NCBI GenBank assembly: GCA_003577005.1 | Contig: QEUW01000044.1 | Coordinates: forward strand, 1 to 45,585 | Length of the DNA: 45,585 nt | Direction of reading: 5' to 3' | Source: Chloroflexota bacterium | Lineage (GTDB): Bacteria > Chloroflexota > Anaerolineae > Caldilineales > Caldilineaceae | In this document: piece by piece, positions 40,903 through 45,585 of the stretch | How the letters are laid out: every line of letters begins with the position of its first letter | Numbering within the stretch: position 1 is the stretch's first letter | Notes under the pieces: model-generated | The model's input: the letters and a program-made list of their open reading frames with translations, nothing else | Told to the model about the DNA's origin: nothing | Database searches by the model: none | Translations under genes and position numbers: made by a program

Positions 40903-41275
40903 CGTAAGCCTCCTTGCCGTCACGGGCTATGACGTGATGACGGCGGCAATTGTTCCTTGAAACGGAACGGCCCTACCATAGACAGTTTTATACCTGAAGC
41001 CAGTTTAGCTGAGGTAGACCTTGATCAGGTGTTACTAAACACCACAACGGCAAGTACAGCAAGTGCTACACATATAGTGCCTATCCGAACAACTCTGCGA
41101 CCAAGCTCTTTCGCGGGTGTAGTTATCGGACCCGCAACCGTTATTCGGGTAGGTTCGTAATACCGAATCCCTCTATTCACTTTGGTATTTTTGGCTGTTA
41201 CTCACTGGTCAGTACGCAAAGTGAACAACCGGATTTCGTACCAGTCTGCTTTGGCGATTTGCTCTCTGGTCTGCT
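40903..41275. other. Intergenic region upstream of moxR cluster, low GC
   Basis: This 373-base divergent gap is less GC-rich than its neighbours. It contains a possible 51-codon minus-strand ORF (41025-41180), a small hairpin (GGTGTT-ACT-AAACACC) at 41028-41042, and at its right end TTGGCG (41251-41256), 18 bases, TATGCT (41275-41280), a plausible promoter for the moxR cluster. Confidence 0.4.
41025..41180 (-). CDS. Possible 51-residue single-TM protein
   Basis: The frame from GTG 41180 to TGA 41025 encodes an N-terminal polar part (GIRYYEPTRITVAGPITTP), KELGRRVVRIG and then a hydrophobic helix (TICVALAVLAVVVF). The orderly basic-then-hydrophobic layout argues for a real membrane peptide, but there is no ribosome site before the GTG, and codon use (GTT, ATA, ACT) differs from the neighbouring genes. 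It could be a relic. Confidence 0.3.
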   Translation of the reverse strand: MNRGIRYYEPTRITVAGPITTPAKELGRRVVRIGTICVALAVLAVVVFSNT

Positions 41276-42388
41276 ATGCTTGGGGTGAGACGGTTGTTGT
41301 CGGGGTGCCCGCTGGGCCCCGTTGCTGTCCTGATCTGTTGTTGTTTTCAGCCTAAACAACCCTTGTTTGGGCCGACCAAGAATCCATTGTCTACCCAGTC
41401 TCCCACCGTTACGGACACCGCCTTGATTGACATTCAACGCATACAAGAGATCGCCCAGGCCGTACGCGAGAACGTTGCGCGCGTGATCGTAGGCAAAGAT
41501 GATGTGGTCGAGTTGCTGTTGGTGGCGCTCTTCTGCGAAGGCCACGTACTGCTCGAAGATGTACCCGGCATCGGCAAGACCACACTAGCCAAGACGCTGG
41601 CCCGCTCGATTGGTGGCAGCTTTCAGCGCATCCAGTTCACCCCTGACCTGCTCCCGTCGGACATCACCGGGGTCAGCATTTTCAACCAACAGACGCAGAG
41701 CTTCGAGTATCGCCCCGGCCCGGTCATGGCGCAGATTGTGCTGGCCGACGAGATCAACCGCGCCGGGCCACGCACCCAATCGGCGCTGCTCGAGGCGATG
41801 GAAGAGCGGCAGGTCACGGTGGATGGCGTCACACGCCCGCTGCCCTATCCCTTTCTCGTGCTGGCGACCCAAAACCCGGTCGAGTTGGAAGGCACGTTTC
41901 CGCTGCCCGAAGCGCAGGTGGACCGCTTCCTTATGCGCATCGGGTTGGGCTACCCCCAGCGCGAGGAGGAGCGAGAGATCCTGCACCGTTTTCGGGCCAA
42001 CAACCCGTTGGTGGAGATCAAACCGGTCGTCACCACCGACGAGATTCAGCTCGCCAACCGCATCTGTCGAGAAGTCTACGTTCACCCGGTCTTGGAGGAC
42101 TATCTGCTCGACCTGGTCAACGCCTCGCGCAGCAATGATGCGCTGGCGCTGGGGGTGAGCCCGCGCGGCTCGCTGGCCCTCTACCGCACAAGCCAGGCGC
42201 TGGCTGCTATCCGTGGCCGCCACTATGTCGTCCCCGATGACATCAAACATCTGGCTACACCCGTGTTGGCCCACCGCCTCTCTCCCAGCGTCGATGCCCG
42301 TCTTCACGGCCGCGCCATCACCGATGTGCTGGCGACGATCATCGCACAGACAACAGTGCCGGTGGAGGAAGTGTGGAGCGAAGCGTAA
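41276..42388 (+). CDS. MoxR-family AAA+ ATPase
   Basis: A 370-residue ATPase as read from ATG 41276. Walker A is EDVPGIGKTT (95-104) and Walker B IVLADEINRA (154-163); LLEAMEERQV, ATQNPVELEGTFPLPEAQVD and SPRGSLALYRTSQALA are typical MoxR segments. The family acts as a chaperone in maturing or metal-loading VWA- and DUF58-containing partners. The first ~50 residues (Cys-rich, MLGVRRLLSGCPLG) are doubtful: a promoter-like -10 overlaps the ATG, and typical MoxR proteins begin near IDIQRIQEIAQAV, so a start at TTG 41387 or 41423 is possible, though none has a good ribosome site. DUF58 follows. Confidence 0.9.
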   Translation: MLGVRRLLSGCPLGPVAVLICCCFQPKQPLFGPTKNPLSTQSPTVTDTALIDIQRIQEIAQAVRENVARVIVGKDDVVELLLVALFCEGHVLLEDVPGIGKTTLAKTLARSIGGSFQRIQFTPDLLPSDITGVSIFNQQTQSFEYRPGPVMAQIVLADEINRAGPRTQSALLEAMEERQVTVDGVTRPLPYPFLVLATQNPVELEGTFPLPEAQVDRFLMRIGLGYPQREEEREILHRFRANNPLVEIKPVVTTDEIQLANRICREVYVHPVLEDYLLDLVNASRSNDALALGVSPRGSLALYRTSQALAAIRGRHYVVPDDIKHLATPVLAHRLSPSVDARLHGRAITDVLATIIAQTTVPVEEVWSEA

Positions 42389-42449
42389 TCCGTAATGCGT
42401 GATCCATAATGCGTGATCCATATCGTGTATTACGCATTACGGATTACGC
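42383..42449. repeat. Inverted repeat with perfect 18-bp arms, overlapping the moxR stop
   Basis: GCGTAATCCGTAATGCGT (42383-42400) is mirrored exactly at 42432-42449; an extra partial copy (ATAATGCGTGATCC) lies in the 31-base loop. The moxR stop TAA is part of the left arm. It separates moxR from the DUF58 gene and resembles the repeated-word palindromes elsewhere in the window. Confidence 0.75.
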
Positions 42450-42473
42450 ATTGCCGAGGATAAAGACCAGCAC

Positions 42474-43700
42474 ATGAGCAATCGAGCGTATATTGTGATC
42501 GGCGCGCTGCTGTTGATCAGCGTGTGGATGCGCAATGAGGTGCTCTTTTTGATCACTATTTTGTTGGGGTTGGTGGCGGCTGCGTCACAGCTTTGGGCGC
42601 GCTATTGTCTGGTAGGAGTCAACTACCGCCGCCACTTTGGTTCGACACGACTCTATTTGGGTGAAGAGACCGAACTTGCCATCGAGATCGTCAACGCCAA
42701 ACCCCTACCCCTGCCCTGGCTGCGCGCCGATGACACGGTGCCGGGTGGTCTCTCGATTGCATCGCAGCAGGTCGAGGAGCAGGAGCGCCCCGAAGGCATC
42801 CGCCGCCAGTTGGTCAACGTGCTGTCACTCCGCTGGTACGAACGGGTGATACGGCGCTACCGGCTGCGCGGCGAGCAACGGGGAGCGTGGAGCTTTGACC
42901 ATGTCCAGTTGCGGTCGGGTGACATCTTTGGTTTCAATATCCAGCGTAGTGTGTTAGAAATGACAGATACGGTGGTAGTCTATCCGCGGATTGTGCCGGT
43001 GACGGCGTTGGGATTGCCGGCCCGCCATCCGCTGGGCGACTTTCGCAGCCCGCGCCGTGTGATCGAAGACCCGCTGCGCATGATGGGGGTGCGCGAATAC
43101 GCCCAGGGCGATAATTTCCGCCACATCCACTGGAAGGCAACCGCCCGTCGCCAGGAATTGCAGACCAAGGTCTTTGAGCCGTCGGCCAGCCGGCCGGTGG
43201 CGCTCTTTCTCAATGTCAACACGACCGAGATGTTCTATCAGGGCTATGACTGGGAATTGCGCGAATACGCCATCACCGTGGCGGCGTCGCTGGCGCGCCA
43301 CTTGTGGACCGAGGGCCATCCACTCGGCCTCTATTGCAACGCCCTGACCCCTGGCAGCACACAGCACATCCGCCTGCGACCGCGCGCCCACCCCAGCCAG
43401 TTGGAGGAGATTCTGACGGCGCTGGCGCGCATCGACGAGGGGTGGGGGCGCTGGCCGCTCGAACGGCTGCTCCAGCTCGAAGCAAACCGGCTGCCCTATG
43501 GCGCAACGGTTGTCGTGGTCACCGCGGTCTTAAACACCCGGCTGGCCCAGACGATCAGCGACCTGCGCCGCCGCGAGTTTGGCTTGATGCTCATCACCCT
43601 GGGCGACGCCAAACTCCGGGCGCCCATCCCCAATCTGCATGTGCATCACATTGACAAAGACGAGGCATGGCATGAGGTGGCTGCGCTGGAATTGGCTTGA
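42474..43700 (+). CDS. DUF58-domain membrane-anchored protein
   Basis: A 408-residue protein with two N-terminal helices (IVIGALLLISVW and LFLITILLGLVAAA), then a beta-rich extracytoplasmic-like region (LYLGEETELAIEIVNAKPLPLPW). The DUF58 core is DPLRMMGVREYAQGDNFRHIHWKATARRQELQTKVFEPS at ~200-240, with the invariant R.Y..GD..R.I.WKA.AR pattern, leading into a VWA-like fold (VALFLNVNT). DUF58 proteins pair with MoxR ATPases. The following gene overlaps its end by 29 bases. Confidence 0.9.
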   Translation: MSNRAYIVIGALLLISVWMRNEVLFLITILLGLVAAASQLWARYCLVGVNYRRHFGSTRLYLGEETELAIEIVNAKPLPLPWLRADDTVPGGLSIASQQVEEQERPEGIRRQLVNVLSLRWYERVIRRYRLRGEQRGAWSFDHVQLRSGDIFGFNIQRSVLEMTDTVVVYPRIVPVTALGLPARHPLGDFRSPRRVIEDPLRMMGVREYAQGDNFRHIHWKATARRQELQTKVFEPSASRPVALFLNVNTTEMFYQGYDWELREYAITVAASLARHLWTEGHPLGLYCNALTPGSTQHIRLRPRAHPSQLEEILTALARIDEGWGRWPLERLLQLEANRLPYGATVVVVTAVLNTRLAQTISDLRRREFGLMLITLGDAKLRAPIPNLHVHHIDKDEAWHEVAALELA

Positions 43701-45231
43701 TCGCGGGCTGTTGCCGCTGCTGTTGGCGCTGCTGCGCTTTTGCTGGCTCTGGCCCTGGCTGGGGTTGTTGCGCCAGTTGCTGACGCCGTCGCACCCTGCC
43801 CCACTATTGGCGCCCGGTTGGATCATTGGCCTGCCGCTGGCCAGCTTTACCTTGAGCCAGTTGGCCCCTGCTCGCGAGGCGCCTAACAACAAACCAAGCG
43901 CTGTGCCCAAAACGGTCACACCGCTGTGGGCGCGATTGGGGATTGCCCTGGCGGGAATTGCGTTGATCGGTCTGGCGCTCTGGTGGCACGGGTACCGCAA
44001 CGACTATCCGCTTTGGAGCGATGGTTGGCTGGCCGCGCTGGGGGATGCGCTCATCCACTGGCCCGAAGTGGAGGCGCCGGCGGCGTGGCTCATGCTGCTG
44101 GCGCTGATCTACCTCTGGCTCCGGGGTATGTTGGACGCCGCCCAGCCTATGTCGCATGATGACCTCTGGGGCGCGGTGGTCGCCGGTGTGGTGGCGCTGG
44201 TGGGCTATCTGCTCTTGGCAACGCTGTTGGAAGTCACGCTGCCGGCGAACCTGGGGGGGCTGGTGATCCTCTTCTTTGCGGCCAGCATGATGGCGCTGGC
44301 CCTCTCCAGCCTCAAGATCACCGTGGGGTTGGATTATGCGCTGGGGTATGGGCAGCGGCGCGCCACCAAGACGCCCCAGACGACGCGCTACTGGCTGGTC
44401 AGCGTGCTGGCGGTAGTGGGCGGGCTGTTGGGTCTGGGTCTGGGGATCACGCTGCTGGTGGCCCCGGAGCAGGTGGCTCGCTTCCTGGCCGCTATCAACC
44501 AGGCGCTGGGTTTTGTCTGGCGGTTGATTGGCCTGGTGCTCACCGGCATCGCCTACGTGCTTTTTATGATTGTCTACTTTCTGATCCTGCTCTTGCAGCC
44601 GCTACTCGAACGGCTGTTGGGTCTGTTGCAGGGGATGGAATTGTTGCAACAACAGGAAGTAGCAGAGCCAACGCCGCCCCCTGAGCTAAACGATCTTGCG
44701 AACGCCCCGATACCCGATGTCTACCGCTGGATCGCGCTGGCGATCTTTTTTGTGGCTGTATTGGTGATCTTTGCGCTGGTGTTGCGCAAGCTGCGGGCGG
44801 GGGCGGCGGAGGCGCTCGATGAGACGCGCGAATCGATCCTTTCCGCCGACCTCTTGCAGGATCAACTGGCGAAGTTGTGGCAGAAGTGGTTTGGCCGGCT
44901 GGGCCGGTGGCCGCGCTTCTTGTCGCTCGAGGGCGAAGCGGAGACGAGACGCACAGTGCGGAGCGCCTATCAAGGTCTACTGGCGGCGGCGACCGCATTG
45001 GGGCAGAGCCACCGCCGCGAACAGACGCCCACCGAATACCAGCATGAGCTTGTCACAAAACTGACGGAGAGTGACGAAGCGCTCGCCGCCATGACCGAGC
45101 GCTACAACCACGCACGCTATGCGCCCGAACCGCCATCAGCCAGCGACGCCAGCAAGGCTGAACGGGCCTGGCACCAGGTGCAAGAACGGATGTCGAGGAA
45201 CGAATCCGAAGCATCGCCCGATGCGAGTTGA
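43672..45231 (+). CDS. Multi-TM protein with C-terminal DUF4129 domain
   Basis: A 519-residue membrane protein. ATG 43672 lies inside the DUF58 gene's end, so translation is coupled; eleven codons further upstream are open but unlikely. About eight to ten membrane helices cover residues 10-390, two of them in the long hydrophobic run ITLLVAPEQ... to VLFMIVYFLILLLQPLL. After the last helix (IFFVAVLVIFALVLRKL), the cytoplasmic tail contains TRRTVRSAYQGLLAAATALG and RREQTPTEYQHELVTKL, the DUF4129 pattern. In many bacteria a transglutaminase membrane protein with DUF4129 completes the moxR-DUF58 cluster; here no Cys-His-Asp transglutaminase core is visible. Confidence 0.85.
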   Translation: MRWLRWNWLDRGLLPLLLALLRFCWLWPWLGLLRQLLTPSHPAPLLAPGWIIGLPLASFTLSQLAPAREAPNNKPSAVPKTVTPLWARLGIALAGIALIGLALWWHGYRNDYPLWSDGWLAALGDALIHWPEVEAPAAWLMLLALIYLWLRGMLDAAQPMSHDDLWGAVVAGVVALVGYLLLATLLEVTLPANLGGLVILFFAASMMALALSSLKITVGLDYALGYGQRRATKTPQTTRYWLVSVLAVVGGLLGLGLGITLLVAPEQVARFLAAINQALGFVWRLIGLVLTGIAYVLFMIVYFLILLLQPLLERLLGLLQGMELLQQQEVAEPTPPPELNDLANAPIPDVYRWIALAIFFVAVLVIFALVLRKLRAGAAEALDETRESILSADLLQDQLAKLWQKWFGRLGRWPRFLSLEGEAETRRTVRSAYQGLLAAATALGQSHRREQTPTEYQHELVTKLTESDEALAAMTERYNHARYAPEPPSASDASKAERAWHQVQERMSRNESEASPDAS

Positions 45232-45310
45232 GCATTACGCCACCGTTCAATCCCGCCTCGAACCAGCGGAAAGGGACTTAGGAAAAAGAGATTGACAGGG
45301 GTCCAGTACC

Positions 45311-45541
45311 TCAATTCAAGGCCCTACGGAGCGCCTCGGCCATTTTTTCCGGGCCGATGACGGCGGCGATGGCGCGCAGCGCATCCGGCTGTGTGTGTTC
45401 TGGTGCTGTTTTCTGCTCAGTCGCCGGGCGCTCCGGCGCTCGCGCAATGATGGTCATCTGCTCCCCCGTCTCTTCTAGCCAGGACGCTAGGTTCTGTTGA
45501 CATTTGTCTAGCAGTGCATGACTCGGCTGGGGTGCGCACAT
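45311..45541 (-). CDS. Short hypothetical ORF near window end
   Basis: A frame of 76 codons from ATG 45541; it also stays open into the palindrome at the window edge. The peptide has a helical N-part (ALLDKCQQNLASWLEE), a polar centre and a helical end (ALRAIAAVIGPEKMAEALRR). The family is not recognised, no ribosome site is clear, and it could be the 3' fragment of a larger gene. Bases 45232-45310 show nothing. Confidence 0.3.
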   Translation of the reverse strand: MCAPQPSHALLDKCQQNLASWLEETGEQMTIIARAPERPATEQKTAPEHTQPDALRAIAAVIGPEKMAEALRRALN

Positions 45542-45585
45542 GCGTTGCACCTGCAAGGTGCGATGCATGTGCAAGGTGCAACGCA
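45541..45585. repeat. Inverted repeat at window edge, TGCGTTGCAC family
   Basis: TGCGTTGCACCT (45541-45552) is mirrored at 45574-45585, with a tandem GCAAGGTGC word inside the loop. It may continue past the window. It shares its core with 37979-38008 and with the centre of the 13271-13393 element. Confidence 0.65.

Noticed and set aside
40957..41160. A 67-codon plus-strand ORF in the gap before moxR
   Set aside because: Low-complexity Ser/Thr-rich product; the opposite strand gives a more protein-like reading.

Overview
The window looks like a GC-rich chromosome segment of a Chloroflexota bacterium, probably from the Caldilineae/Anaerolineae side. This is inferred from gene content: two giant SARP-type regulators with ATPase and TPR parts, three copies of a multi-TM sensor module typical of that phylum, secreted proteins carrying an LPxV-type motif, and a moxR-DUF58-DUF4129 cluster. 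No rRNA, tRNA, CRISPR array or intact insertion sequence was seen.

Layout. 1-1046: the 3' end of rhamnulokinase, a small conserved protein, palindromic repeats and a decayed cupin. 1047-6602 (minus): an operon of two secreted proteins, a very large beta-helix/Ig protein and a predicted disulfide-rich beta-propeller. 6673-13107: a signalling block. A sensor-like membrane protein and a small membrane protein diverge from SARP regulator 1, and a second sensor-like protein lies convergent to it. 13432-15387: a MerR regulator with a textbook 19-bp-spacer promoter, then an aldo/keto reductase. 15474-19020 (minus): a single-domain globin and two secreted proteins. 19349-22525: SARP regulator 2. 22640-25948: a PhoD-like phosphatase/phosphodiesterase and an RNB exoribonuclease, convergent and divergent respectively to their neighbours. 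26137-28739: a tight metal operon of multicopper oxidase, ZIP transporter with an extra N-terminal beta domain, and a lipoprotein cupredoxin, followed by the C-terminal stump of a P-type ATPase. 29197-31742: an unknown protein translationally coupled to a methyltransferase, then a serine hydrolase and a PHP-family phosphatase. 31858-35110 (minus): a conserved unknown protein and a sensor-GAF-SpoIIE phosphatase. 35356-40902 (minus): a run of a small membrane protein, three lipoproteins and a GNAT acetyltransferase. 41276-45231: MoxR ATPase, DUF58 and a DUF4129 membrane protein.

How the parts may work together. The oxidase, ZIP and cupredoxin proteins would all act outside or across the membrane and are encoded almost without gaps, which suggests coupled oxidation and transport of a metal. 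The three sensor paralogues share one membrane core. Only one carries an output domain (SpoIIE phosphatase), so the other two may report through partners, possibly the SARP proteins beside them. Two of the three lipoproteins share a four-cysteine domain that I do not recognise.

A striking background feature is the number of intergenic gaps that hold a strong inverted repeat, with two word families recurring at distant sites. All functional statements rest on reading motifs by eye; no database search was possible.
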